Shown here: positions 47,637-55,838 of the stretch, piece by piece | Layout: every line of letters begins with the position of its first letter | Position numbering within the stretch: the first letter of the stretch is position 1 | Origin: Actinomycetales bacterium Actino_02 | GTDB taxonomy: Bacteria; Actinomycetota; Actinomycetes; Propionibacteriales; Propionibacteriaceae | DNA length: 64,000 nucleotides | Direction: 5' to 3' | NCBI GenBank assembly: GCA_001603275.1 | Contig: LUYM01000014.1 | Location: 1-64,000, forward strand | Notes under the pieces: model-generated | Databases searched by the model: none | The model's input: only the letters and a program-made list of their open reading frames with translations | What the model was told of the DNA's origin: nothing | Program-made: the position numbers and the translations under genes

Positions 47637-48251
47637 ATGAGTGTGGACCCGTTCGATCGTGATGCGGCCCGAGTTCGGCTGCGCAGCTTGGCCGAACAGG
47701 GCCTGATCGACCCCGCGAATCTGGACGCGCAGTTGGCTGCCCTTGATGCCGGGGATACGACGGCGCTGGTTCTTGCGCAGCAGGGCTATGCACCGGCCGG
47801 CTACCGGGAGGACGATCCGCTGGTGATCTCGGCCGGCTGGTCGAACCAGAACCGGGACGGCAACTGGGTGGTTCCTCCGTACCTGGACGTTCAGGCCAAG
47901 GCGGCGAACGTCCGGCTCAACTTCCTGCAGGCGCAGCCCTCGACGCCGCTGATCCAGGTGGAGATCAGCGGTGCCATGGGCAATGTGAAGCTGATCGTCC
48001 CCGACGGCTGGGCGGTCAACGCCGATCGGCTGCGCGGTGGCATGGGATCGGCCAAGATCCGAGTGGCGAACCAGCCGGCGCCGGGCTGTCCGGTGCTCGT
48101 GCTGCGCGGCTCGCTGGCGATGGGCAATCTGAAGGTCCGCTACGGAACCCGCGGCGAACTGCGTCGCAGCCAACGGGCGCTGCGAGGCACGTCTGCGTTG
48201 TCGGAGCGGGCCCTGGCCCGCCAGCAGCGACGACTGGAGCGCCGCGGCTAG
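47637..48251 (+). CDS. DUF1707-like protein with LiaF-type beta domain
   Basis: This 204-residue protein begins with a short helical DUF1707/SHOCT-like segment (DRDAARVRLRSLAEQGLIDPANLDAQLAAL). A beta-helical stretch follows (residues about 95-175, VEISGAMGNVKLIVPDGWAVNADRLRGGMG), resembling cell-wall-stress LiaF/DUF2154 domains. The C-terminus is Arg-rich. No membrane span is visible, unlike classic LiaF. TAAGCT seven bases before the ATG at 47637 supports that start. Its stop shares CTAG with the stop of the convergent deoA. The function is not known. Confidence 0.7.
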   Translation: MSVDPFDRDAARVRLRSLAEQGLIDPANLDAQLAALDAGDTTALVLAQQGYAPAGYREDDPLVISAGWSNQNRDGNWVVPPYLDVQAKAANVRLNFLQAQPSTPLIQVEISGAMGNVKLIVPDGWAVNADRLRGGMGSAKIRVANQPAPGCPVLVLRGSLAMGNLKVRYGTRGELRRSQRALRGTSALSERALARQQRRLERRG

Positions 48252-49531
48252 CTGATCCGCTCCAGCACGATCGGACCGGACGGCACCGGGTCGGAGCTGA
48301 TCTCGGCAGCATCGGCGATCGCCTGGATGGCGCGCTCGAAGCGCTCGGGGGTGTCGGTGTGCAGGGTGAACAGCGGCTGGCCGGCCTGCACCTGGTCGCC
48401 GATCCCGGCATGCCAAGTGACACCGGCGGCAGCCTGCACCGGATCGCCCTGCTTGGCCCGACCGGCACCGAGGCGCCACGCGGCCAGGCCGACCCCCATG
48501 GCGTCCAGCTTGGTCAGATAGCCGCCGGTGGCCGCGGTGATCACCTCGGTGTGGCGGGCTGCTGCCATCGGCGCGTCCGGATCGCCACCCTGGGCCCGGA
48601 TCATCGACTTCCAGGTGTCCATGGCCTTGCCGGAGTCGAGCACCTGAGCCGGGTCGGCGTCCAGCCCGGCGCAGGCCAGCATCTCGGTGGCCAGGGCAAG
48701 GGTGAGCTCACGGACGTCGGACGGTCCACCACCGGCCAGGACTTCGACCGACTCGGCGACCTCCAGGCCGTTGCCGGCGGTACGTCCGAGCGGGGTGTCC
48801 ATGGCGGTGATCAGGGCGACAGTGTTCACTCCGGCCGCTTTGCCGATCTCGACCATGGTGCGGGCCAAAGCCTGAGAGTCCTCCCGGCGCTTCATGAAGG
48901 CCCCCGCGCCGGTCTTCACGTCCAGGACGAGGGACTGGGTGCCTTCGGCGATCTTCTTGCTCATGATCGAGGCCGAAATCATCGGGATCGACTCGACGGT
49001 GCCGGTGACGTCGCGCAGTGCGTACAGCTTCTTGTCTGCGGGGGCCAGCCCGGAGCCGGCCGCGCAGATCACCGCGCCGACTTCTTCCAGCTGGGCGAGC
49101 ATCTCGTCATTGCTCAACGCGGCCCGCCAGCCGGGGATGGCCTCCAGCTTGTCCAGCGTGCCGCCGGTGTGGCCCAGCCCGCGTCCGCTCAACTGGGGGA
49201 CGGCTGCCCCGCAGGCGGCCACCAGCGGCGCCAGGGGCAGCGTGATCTTGTCGCCGACGCCGCCGGTGGAGTGCTTGTCCACGGTCGGACGGGACAGCGA
49301 GGCGAAGCTCATTCGCTCGCCACTGGCGATCATGGCGTTGGTCCAGCGACTCAGTTCGGCCGGATCCAGGCCGCGGAAGAAGATGGCCATGGCCATGGCC
49401 GACATCTGCTCGTCGGTGACGGCGCCGTGGGTATAGGCGTCGATCAGCCAGTCGATCCCGGCATCGGGCAACCGGCCGCCATCGCGCTTGAGACGAATCA
49501 ACTCAACGGCATCGAATGCTGCGCTACTCAC
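48248..49531 (-). CDS. deoA: Thymidine phosphorylase
   Basis: This 427-residue enzyme cleaves thymidine (and deoxyuridine) to base and deoxyribose-1-phosphate. The family signature is KHSTGGVGDKITLPLAPLVAA (about 82-102), and AGRGLGHTGGTLDKLE and MSKKIAEG are also conserved. It probably includes pyrimidine-nucleoside phosphorylase activity. It begins with GTG, six bases after minus-strand TAGGGT. The gene shares a stop-codon CTAG with the convergent upstream gene. Confidence 0.92.
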   Translation of the reverse strand: MSSAAFDAVELIRLKRDGGRLPDAGIDWLIDAYTHGAVTDEQMSAMAMAIFFRGLDPAELSRWTNAMIASGERMSFASLSRPTVDKHSTGGVGDKITLPLAPLVAACGAAVPQLSGRGLGHTGGTLDKLEAIPGWRAALSNDEMLAQLEEVGAVICAAGSGLAPADKKLYALRDVTGTVESIPMISASIMSKKIAEGTQSLVLDVKTGAGAFMKRREDSQALARTMVEIGKAAGVNTVALITAMDTPLGRTAGNGLEVAESVEVLAGGGPSDVRELTLALATEMLACAGLDADPAQVLDSGKAMDTWKSMIRAQGGDPDAPMAAARHTEVITAATGGYLTKLDAMGVGLAAWRLGAGRAKQGDPVQAAAGVTWHAGIGDQVQAGQPLFTLHTDTPERFERAIQAIADAAEISSDPVPSGPIVLERIS

Positions 49532-49537
49532 CGGTGA

Positions 49538-49543
49538 ACCCTA
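49538..49543 (-). promoter_or_regulatory. -10 box (leaderless) of deoA
   Basis: Minus-strand TAGGGT, six bases before the GTG at 49531. Confidence 0.5.
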
Positions 49544-49640
49544 GCGTCCCGGAGGCCGAGCGTGCCTCCCGGCGTGGCACTTGCCGCCCCCACGACGTCT
49601 CGATGGGCCGGCCCGGGTGCGTCCGCTGTGGCTGCGGCTC

Positions 49641-49646
49641 TAGGGT
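49641..49646 (+). promoter_or_regulatory. -10 box (leaderless) of the FAH-family gene
   Basis: TAGGGT is followed by six bases and the ATG at 49653. It is the plus-strand twin of the deoA promoter about 100 bp away. Confidence 0.5.
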
Positions 49647-49652
49647 GACGCC

Positions 49653-50453
49653 ATGCGTATTGCGCGATTCGTGGCCGGGGCAGACCCGGCCTATGGGCTT
49701 GTTGAGCTGGCCGAAGATGACGGACCCAACCCGGAGACCATTTCGGTGATCACCGGAGATCCGCTGGCCGGGCCGGTGCGTTACACCGGTGAACGGCTGG
49801 CTTTGGCCGATGTTCGGCTGGTCTCGCCGGTGATCCCGCGCAGCAAGGTGATCGGCGTCGGACGCAACTACGCCGAACACGCCGCTGAGCTGGGCAACCA
49901 GCTCCCCACGGCGCCGCTGCTGTTCGGCAAGCCGAACACCGCGGTGATCGGGCCGGGGGAGTCGATCATTCGGCCCGCCGAGACGAACAACCTGCACTAC
50001 GAGGGCGAGCTCGCCGTGGTGATCGGACGGATCTGCCGCCGGGTGCCGCCGGAACGGGCCGCCGAGGTGATCTTCGGCTACACCATTGGCAATGACGTCA
50101 CCGCCCGCGATCTGCAGGCCAGCGACGGCCAGTGGACCCGGGCCAAGGGCTTCGACAGCTTCTGCCCGCTCGGCCCATGGATCGTCACCCACCTTGGTGT
50201 GGACGGCGCCGCCGACCTGGAGATCACCACGACCGTCAACGGCGAGGTGCGCCAGCACGGCAGCACGTCGGAGATGGTGCACTCGGTCTCTGAACTGATC
50301 GCTCAGATTTCGGCATTCACCACGTTGCTGCCCGGTGACGTGATTCTGACCGGCACGCCGGCCGGCGTCGGGCCAATGGAGCCGGGGGACACCGTCGCGG
50401 TGAGCATCTCGGGAATCGGCACCTTGTCCAACCCCGTGGTAGCCGAGGAATGA
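49653..50453 (+). CDS. Fumarylacetoacetate hydrolase family protein
   Basis: This 266-residue enzyme has the FAH fold with the metal ligands in HYEGELAVVIG and YTIGNDVTARDLQ and the loop KVIGVGRNYAEHAAELG. The family includes acylpyruvases, oxaloacetate decarboxylases and 2-hydroxyhepta-2,4-diene-dioate isomerases, and I cannot choose among them. The first 60 residues form the usual small N-terminal domain. It overlaps the CPBP protease gene by 4 bp. Confidence 0.85.
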   Translation: MRIARFVAGADPAYGLVELAEDDGPNPETISVITGDPLAGPVRYTGERLALADVRLVSPVIPRSKVIGVGRNYAEHAAELGNQLPTAPLLFGKPNTAVIGPGESIIRPAETNNLHYEGELAVVIGRICRRVPPERAAEVIFGYTIGNDVTARDLQASDGQWTRAKGFDSFCPLGPWIVTHLGVDGAADLEITTTVNGEVRQHGSTSEMVHSVSELIAQISAFTTLLPGDVILTGTPAGVGPMEPGDTVAVSISGIGTLSNPVVAEE

Positions 50454-51517
50454 GCGTGGGGCAGGGCTGGCTCGGACGGTTCGTCCGCCACGAGCCACGG
50501 CCGGAGGTGGAGTACCCCGGGGTCCTGGTGGTCGACGATGCGCAGCGGACGCCGCTGCGGGCGCTGTCCCTGGGCGTGGGCGGGGGCATGCTTTCTGTGC
50601 TCGGATTCTTGTGGCTGGCGGCCCTGGTCACCGGCGGCTTGGCCTGGGTCTTCTGGACGGCATCCGGCTCGCCGGGAACCTTCGCCAGCTACTCATCCTC
50701 CGCAGTCGGCGACTTCGCGAGCCCGTGGGGGATCGTGGCCGCCCACCTCGGGCTAGCGATGGCGATTCCGCTGGCTTTCACGATGGTCTTGTTCGTCCAT
50801 CGGTTCCATCCGCGCTGGCTGCACTCGGTTCAGCCCGGCTTCCGCTGGCGCTACGGCCTGGTTGCCCTGATCGCCGCCATGGCGATTCTGGGCGTGGTGT
50901 GGGCGCTGTCCCGCCTCGGTCAGCCCTGGCAGTTCGCGCCGGCCGAGCCGGTGTGGGGCTTCCTGATCGCCATCGTGCTCACCGCACCATTGCAGGCGGC
51001 CGGTGAGGAGTATCTGTTCCGCGGATACCTGCTTCAGGCGTTGTACTCGGCTGCGCCCAATCTGAATCGTCCGCTGCTGTCCTCGGATGCCTCCGGTGAG
51101 GGTGCCGGACGAGTGGGCCTGTGGCTGGCCCGCGGCTATCAGCGCTGGTTCGGTGTGATCGGCTCGGCGCTGCTCTTCGCGCTCCTGCACACGCAGAACC
51201 AGGGATTGGCCGGATTCCTGCATCCGTTCGCGTTCGGCCTGCTCGCCGGCTGGCTGGTTCTGCGCACCGGCGGACTCGAGGCCGGCATCGCGGCTCATGT
51301 GGTGAACAACCTGATCGCATTCGGTTATACAGCGCTGTCCGGGACCCTGGCGCAGGCTCGGCATCCGGGCGAGGTGAGCTGGGCTGAACTGGCCTGGAAC
51401 CTGGCGGGGTATGCGTTGTTTGCCGTAGTCGCAGTGCGAGTGGCAGACCGAATGAAGCTGGCAAGGACCACCCCGCGTGGCCGGTTTGGTGGCCCAGCTA
51501 CCCATCCAGTAAAGTGA
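50450..51517 (+). CDS. CPBP family intramembrane metalloprotease
   Basis: This 355-residue multi-span membrane protein shows the CPBP/Abi motifs: AGEEYLFRGYLLQ (motif 1, Glu-Glu and Arg), FALLHTQNQG (motif 2 His) and HVVNN (motif 3). Members cut prenylated or other membrane proteins, or act in bacteriocin immunity. The soluble N-terminal 45 residues are unusual in carrying a basic segment (FVRHEPRPEVEYPGV). It is the second gene of the FAH operon and is followed by a hairpin. The substrate is not known. Confidence 0.82.
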   Translation: MSVGQGWLGRFVRHEPRPEVEYPGVLVVDDAQRTPLRALSLGVGGGMLSVLGFLWLAALVTGGLAWVFWTASGSPGTFASYSSSAVGDFASPWGIVAAHLGLAMAIPLAFTMVLFVHRFHPRWLHSVQPGFRWRYGLVALIAAMAILGVVWALSRLGQPWQFAPAEPVWGFLIAIVLTAPLQAAGEEYLFRGYLLQALYSAAPNLNRPLLSSDASGEGAGRVGLWLARGYQRWFGVIGSALLFALLHTQNQGLAGFLHPFAFGLLAGWLVLRTGGLEAGIAAHVVNNLIAFGYTALSGTLAQARHPGEVSWAELAWNLAGYALFAVVAVRVADRMKLARTTPRGRFGGPATHPVK

Positions 51518-51520
51518 TCC

Positions 51521-51546
51521 CTCGCTGGCCCTTCGGGGTCAGCGAG
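51521..51546 (+). terminator. Hairpin after the CPBP gene
   Basis: An 11-bp stem (CTCGCTGGCCC with GGGTCAGCGAG, one G-U pair) closes on TTCG. A small second hairpin, CCCAC-GTCA-GTGGG, follows at 51547-51560, just before tRNA-Gln. Confidence 0.65.
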
Positions 51547-51563
51547 CCCACGTCAGTGGGCAG

Positions 51564-51635
51564 TGGGGTATGGGGTAATTGGCAGCCCGCCGGATTCTGG
51601 TTCCGTCAGTCTAGGTTCGAGTCCTAGTACCCCAG
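51564..51635 (+). tRNA. tRNA-Gln (anticodon CUG)
   Basis: This 72-nt gene has a 7-bp acceptor stem (TGGGGTA with TACCCCA), a D-arm, an anticodon loop TTCTGGT giving CUG, and a T-arm CTAGG-TTCGAGT-CCTAG. The CCA end is not encoded. The outermost anticodon-stem pair (27-43) is C-U, a mismatch; the other four pairs are sound. Confidence 0.93.
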
Positions 51636-51688
51636 CGCAGTGAAGATTCGCTGAGCTGGATGCAGTTAGGTTAGTCTTCACCGAGCTT

Positions 51689-51761
51689 GGCCCCGTTGTG
51701 TAGCGGCCTAGCACGCCGCCCTCTCAAGGCGGTAGCGGGGGTTCGAATCCCCTCGGGGCTA
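51689..51761 (+). tRNA. tRNA-Glu (anticodon CUC)
   Basis: This 73-nt gene has an acceptor stem GGCCCCG with CGGGGCT, the anticodon stem CCGCC/GGCGG around CTCTCAA (anticodon CUC, reading GAG) and the T-arm GGGG-GTTCGAAT-CCCC. CCA is not encoded. It stands 53 bp after tRNA-Gln and is followed by a strong hairpin. Confidence 0.95.
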
Positions 51762-51766
51762 CGTAT

Positions 51767-51802
51767 GACAGATCCCGTCCCAGATATGGGGCGGGATCTG
51801 TC
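51767..51802. terminator. Terminator after tRNA-Glu
   Basis: A 15-bp stem (GACAGATCCCGTCCC with GGGGCGGGATCTGTC, one G-U pair) and the loop AGATAT are followed by GTTT. It can also serve the minus-strand YitT-like gene, whose stop lies 12 bases away. Confidence 0.75.
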
Positions 51803-51813
51803 GTTTCCGGCAC

Positions 51814-52425
51814 TCAGTAGCCGAGGTACCGTCCGGGCCGATGGTTGAGGGCCAGAACGACGCTCAGCACGGCCGCTCCGGCCGTGGAGAGCAGCACGGT
51901 GGGCCAGGCCACGATGGTCAGCGACAGCAGGATCACGGTGGCGTCGAAGCTCAGTTGGACGTAGCCGGCCGACCAGCCGAGGCGCTCCTGTGCGATCAGG
52001 GCCACGGTGTTGAACCCGCCCAGGCTGGATCGGTGCCGGAACAGAATCAGCATGCCCACCCCGGCCAGCAGATTGCCGACCAGACAGGCGTAGACCGGAT
52101 CGATCCGCAGCCCCGGGAGCATCAGCGGGTGCAGATAGGCGAATGCCGACACCGCGGCGATCGAGACCAGGGTGCGCAGCGTGAACTGCCAGCCCTTGCG
52201 GCGGACTGCCAGCACCAGGAACGGCAGATTGATCACGAAGTAGATCAACCCGAACGACCAGCCGGTGGCGTAGCTGAGCAGCAGCGACAAGCCGGCCGTG
52301 CCGCCGGTCACCGCCCCGGTGGTGTGCAGCAAGTACAGCCCGAGCGAGGCCAGGAAGGTGCCGCTGAGTAGGCCGAAGGCGTCCTCGATCGGCGTGTGTC
52401 GCTGATCCGGATCGCCCTCGATCAC
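51814..52425 (-). CDS. YitT family membrane protein
   Basis: This 203-residue integral membrane protein has about six hydrophobic spans. GAVTGGTAGLSLLLSYATGWSFG and FRHRSSLGGFNTVALIAQERLG match the repeated Gly-rich loops of YitT/DUF161 proteins. The function is unknown in the family. It overlaps the aminotransferase gene by 4 bp, so both come from one message, though no functional link is obvious. Confidence 0.78.
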   Translation of the reverse strand: MIEGDPDQRHTPIEDAFGLLSGTFLASLGLYLLHTTGAVTGGTAGLSLLLSYATGWSFGLIYFVINLPFLVLAVRRKGWQFTLRTLVSIAAVSAFAYLHPLMLPGLRIDPVYACLVGNLLAGVGMLILFRHRSSLGGFNTVALIAQERLGWSAGYVQLSFDATVILLSLTIVAWPTVLLSTAGAAVLSVVLALNHRPGRYLGY

Positions 52426-53498
52426 TGGCGCAACTCCGGGTGGGCGGCGAGCACTGCCAGCACACGGTCGTTGCTCTCGGCATCGCCGATCGTGATCCGC
52501 ACTCCGTCCACCGGGTAGCCGCGAACCAGGATGTCGGCCGCGTCGAAGGCGTCGACCAGTGCGAGGCGTCGCTGGTCGTCGGTGCGCAGCCAGATGAAGT
52601 TGGCAGCACTGTCCGGCACCGTCCAGCCGAGGTCGCGGGCGGCAGCGATCACTCGCTGGCGTTCGGCGACGACTTCGGAGCTGCGGCGGGCGACCTCGTC
52701 CAGCGAGCCCAGTGCGGCCACGGCTGCGGCCTCGGCGACCGCGCTCACCGAGAACGGCACCTGAGTCTTGCGCAGGCCGTCGGCGAGTTCGGGCTGGGCG
52801 ACCGCGTAGCCGACCCGCAGCCCGGCCAGCCCGTAGGCCTTGGAGAAGGTGCGCAGCAGGCAGAGGTTCGGGTAGCGGGGCAGCAGCGTGACCGGGTTGA
52901 GCGCGTCCGCGGGGCCGAACTCTCGATACGCCTCGTCCAGCACGACCAGGACGCCGGCCGGCACCTGGTTCAGGAAGTCGATGAGCTCGGCCTCGCTGAT
53001 CGATGCGCCCGTCGGGTTGTTCGGTGAACAGAGCAGGACGACCTTGGTCCGCTCGGTGATGGCGGCCAACATGGCGGGCAGGTCGTGTCGCTCATCGGAG
53101 GTGAGCGGCACGGTCACCGGCACCGCGCCGGCGAGCTTGCACAAAATCGGGTACGCCTCGAAGGACCGCCAAGCAAAGACCACCTCCTCGCCTGGGTCGC
53201 ACAGCGCATTGATCAGCTGGGCCAGCACCCCGACACTTCCCGGGCCGAAGGCCAGTTGGTCGGTCGCGACGCCCAGCCACTCGGCGACGCGCTCGGTCAG
53301 CGCGCTGGAGAACATATCGGGGTAGCGATTGGCGCGCGCCCCGGCACCGGCGATCGCGGTCAGCACGGCCGGCAGCGGCGGGAAGTGGCTCTCATTGGAG
53401 GCCAGTGGCGCGGTGTTCGGGCTGGACGAACGCCGTCCGGCAATGTAACTGGGCAGGGCGGCGACGGCGGGACGAAGCTGGGGGAGCGACTCGGACAT
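52422..53498 (-). CDS. hisC: Histidinol-phosphate or aromatic aminotransferase
   Basis: This 358-residue fold-type I PLP enzyme has SPNNPTGASIS, the VLDEAYREF loop, the PLP lysine K220 in RTFSKAYGLAGLRVG, and a C-terminal Arg region (ILVRGYPVDGVRITIGD). Proteins of this type act as HisC or as aromatic amino acid aminotransferases (Pat); I cannot separate these from sequence alone, and no his operon adjoins it. I chose the ATG at 53498 because GGAAGGAAG lies directly before it; an ATG far upstream (53654) would add 52 unrelated residues. Confidence 0.82.
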   Translation of the reverse strand: MSESLPQLRPAVAALPSYIAGRRSSSPNTAPLASNESHFPPLPAVLTAIAGAGARANRYPDMFSSALTERVAEWLGVATDQLAFGPGSVGVLAQLINALCDPGEEVVFAWRSFEAYPILCKLAGAVPVTVPLTSDERHDLPAMLAAITERTKVVLLCSPNNPTGASISEAELIDFLNQVPAGVLVVLDEAYREFGPADALNPVTLLPRYPNLCLLRTFSKAYGLAGLRVGYAVAQPELADGLRKTQVPFSVSAVAEAAAVAALGSLDEVARRSSEVVAERQRVIAAARDLGWTVPDSAANFIWLRTDDQRRLALVDAFDAADILVRGYPVDGVRITIGDAESNDRVLAVLAAHPELRQ

Positions 53499-53732
53499 GA
53501 CTTCCTTCCTGATTCCCCCATAGTGAATCGAATCCGGCCGGTTCGTGCTGACCCGTCCCACCCGCGGACGCGAATTGGCACGCCGAACGCCGCCCGTCAC
53601 CAGCGGCCCCGCGGCAAAGCCTGGCACACTGGGTTCGTTCGATGCTCTCGCCACAGTCGGCGAGTGCCGCTACTACGACATGGACGTGACCTTGGCCTCC
53701 GCACGAGCGGGCCGGTCGCCGGAGGAAACCAC

Positions 53733-54770
53733 GTGAGGACCAAGCGGCCCAAGACGATCACCTTCGTCATTCCCTGCTATAACTCCGCCGCCTACATGGA
53801 CGCCTGTATCGAGTCGATCCTCGGTGGTGGGCGCGACATCGAGATCATCATCGTCGATGACGGCTCGACCAAGGACGACACCCCGGAGAAGGCGGACGAG
53901 TGGGCCGAGGCCCATCCGGATGTGATCAAGGTCATCCACCAGGAGAACGCCGGTCACGGCGGCGCCGTGATGGCCGGCTTGCGGGCGGCCACCGGGATCT
54001 ACTTCAAGGTGGTCGACTCCGACGATTGGCTCGATCACACCTCGCGTGACCTGCTGATGGCCAAGCTGCGCGGCTTCATCGCCGGCGACAACCTGGTCGA
54101 TCTGGTGGTCTGCAACTACGTCTACGAGCACATCCAGACCGGTTCGCAGCGAGTGATTCACTACCGCCGTGCGTTGCCCACCAACAAGATCATCTCCTGG
54201 GATGAGATCGGTGTGTTCGGGCCCGGCCAGAACATCCTGATGCACTCGGCGATCTATCGCACCCAGGTTCTGCGCGACAGTGGGCTGGAGTTGCCCAAGC
54301 ACACCTTCTACGTGGACAACATCTTCGTCTACGTCCCGCTGCCGTATGTGAAGACGCTGCACTACCTGCCGGTCAACCTGTACCGCTACTTCATCGGCCG
54401 CGAGGATCAGTCGGTGAACGAGCCGGTGCAGCTGGGCCGACTCGATCAGCAGATGCGGGTCACCAAGGCCCTGATCGACGCCTATGTGTTGCCTGACGAG
54501 GTGCCCAGTAAGCGGCTGGCCCGCTACATGGAGGGCTTCCTGGCCCTGATCATCGCTGCGTCGTCGATGTTTGCCGTTCTGCGGGCCGATGACGAGGCAT
54601 TGGAGATGCGTCGCCAGATGTGGGCTGATCTGTACGCCAAGGACGTGAAGATGGCCAAGCGGCTGGGACGTCACCCGCTGGTGCTGGCCTCGAACCTGTC
54701 CAGCTCCACCGGACGGCGATTGTCAGTGCGGCTGTACCGACTCGCGCAGCGGCTCTACCGGTTCAGCTGA
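53733..54770 (+). CDS. Family 2 glycosyltransferase
   Basis: This 345-residue GT-A transferase starts TITFVIPCYNSAAYMDACI, with the nucleotide-sugar loop VDDGST and the metal motif VDSDDW (residues 94-99). The C-terminal region is long, with several aromatic-rich stretches (YVDNIFVYVPLPYVKTLHYL), and no membrane span is evident. It probably builds a surface glycan or glycolipid; no other glycan gene adjoins it. The GTG at 53733 has GGAGG seven bases upstream. Confidence 0.82.
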   Translation: MRTKRPKTITFVIPCYNSAAYMDACIESILGGGRDIEIIIVDDGSTKDDTPEKADEWAEAHPDVIKVIHQENAGHGGAVMAGLRAATGIYFKVVDSDDWLDHTSRDLLMAKLRGFIAGDNLVDLVVCNYVYEHIQTGSQRVIHYRRALPTNKIISWDEIGVFGPGQNILMHSAIYRTQVLRDSGLELPKHTFYVDNIFVYVPLPYVKTLHYLPVNLYRYFIGREDQSVNEPVQLGRLDQQMRVTKALIDAYVLPDEVPSKRLARYMEGFLALIIAASSMFAVLRADDEALEMRRQMWADLYAKDVKMAKRLGRHPLVLASNLSSSTGRRLSVRLYRLAQRLYRFS

Positions 54771-54776
54771 GTCGGC

Positions 54777-55694
54777 TCACAGCGGTCGCGGGTCCGCCGC
54801 GTCCGCTGTGGTCGCGTCCTCGAACTGCGGGTGCAGGGTGGCCAGCCGGATCACCCCGCCAATCGCCACGGCGCCGAGCAGAATCATCGAGGTGGCCGTC
54901 ACCGGGCCCAGTTGGGCACCTTCGCCGAGGACGGCGATCCCGAACAGGACCGCCACCACCGGCGAGGTGATTGTCATCGACGCCACCACCAGCTCGGCCG
55001 GACCGGTCGCGTAGCCCTGCTGCACCATCCAGGCTGCGGTGGCGCTGCCGATCAGCAGAGCCACCAGCGTCGCCCAGAAGATGATCGAGCTCACCCAGTT
55101 CGCCGTCTTGGCGAACTCCATCAGCGACTTCACCAGGGATGCTTCCAGGCCGTAGAAGACGGCACCTCCTGAGGCCCAGAACAAGCAGCGCCACTGGCGG
55201 GCTCCCCGAGCACCCAAGGTGCCCAGCGCGGCCGCACACAGATAGGCGACCAGGGCGCCGATCAGCACCCCGGCCTCGCTGAGCCGGGCTTCGGGTGCGG
55301 CATTGAAGCCGCCGATGCTGATGAAGCCGAAGATGGCAGCCACCGTGACCACGACGGCCAGCCGGGCCTGCGGGCCGATCGGCACCTTGTGTGCCCGGGA
55401 CTGGATGATCATCGACCAGGGGAAGGCGAGGACGCCGACCGGCTGCACGATCGAGACCGGCGCGAAGCTCAGCGCGGTGATCTGACAGACCAGGGACAGC
55501 CCCATCAAGGCCAGTCCGAGCAGCCAGCGCGGGCTGCGAATGCTGATCCACAGGGTGGCCAGATCCAGCCGGTGCGGGTGCTCGCTGTCGGCGACCTCGG
55601 CGACGACCACCTTGTCCTGCAGGTAGGCCGAGTAGGCGAAGAAGAAGGAGCCGATGGTTTGAAGCAGTACGGCGACCGGGATGATCTGCGGCAA
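54777..55694 (-). CDS. DMT-superfamily membrane transporter
   Basis: This 305-residue membrane protein has nine to ten hydrophobic spans with two EamA-like halves. GLSLVCQITALSFAPVSIVQPVGVLAFPW and ASMTITSPVVAVLFGIAVLGE are the characteristic gate regions of drug/metabolite transporters. The substrate is unknown. I chose the TTG at 55694 with AGGAGGG seven bases upstream. Upstream in-frame sequence on this strand runs as far as an ATG at 56714 but is antisense to the DUF2332 gene. It converges on the glycosyltransferase gene with a 6-bp gap. Confidence 0.75.
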   Translation of the reverse strand: MPQIIPVAVLLQTIGSFFFAYSAYLQDKVVVAEVADSEHPHRLDLATLWISIRSPRWLLGLALMGLSLVCQITALSFAPVSIVQPVGVLAFPWSMIIQSRAHKVPIGPQARLAVVVTVAAIFGFISIGGFNAAPEARLSEAGVLIGALVAYLCAAALGTLGARGARQWRCLFWASGGAVFYGLEASLVKSLMEFAKTANWVSSIIFWATLVALLIGSATAAWMVQQGYATGPAELVVASMTITSPVVAVLFGIAVLGEGAQLGPVTATSMILLGAVAIGGVIRLATLHPQFEDATTADAADPRPL

Positions 55695-55838
55695 CGCCGT
55701 CCCTCCTTCGTGTTCGCACGGCTGTCCTACGCTATCGCAGCGCACCCGGGCAGCCGGGGAGAGCCTCGCCCGGCGCTGCGCCGGAGATTTGTGCGCACCG
55801 GCCGGCCGAAACCGCCGCAAAGCAGGCATCATCAAGGC

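Noticed and set aside
51564-51635. tRNA-Gln as a pseudogene because of the C-U mismatch at 27-43
   Set aside because: All other stems, the anticodon loop and the conserved T-loop are intact, so a single outer mismatch is not enough.
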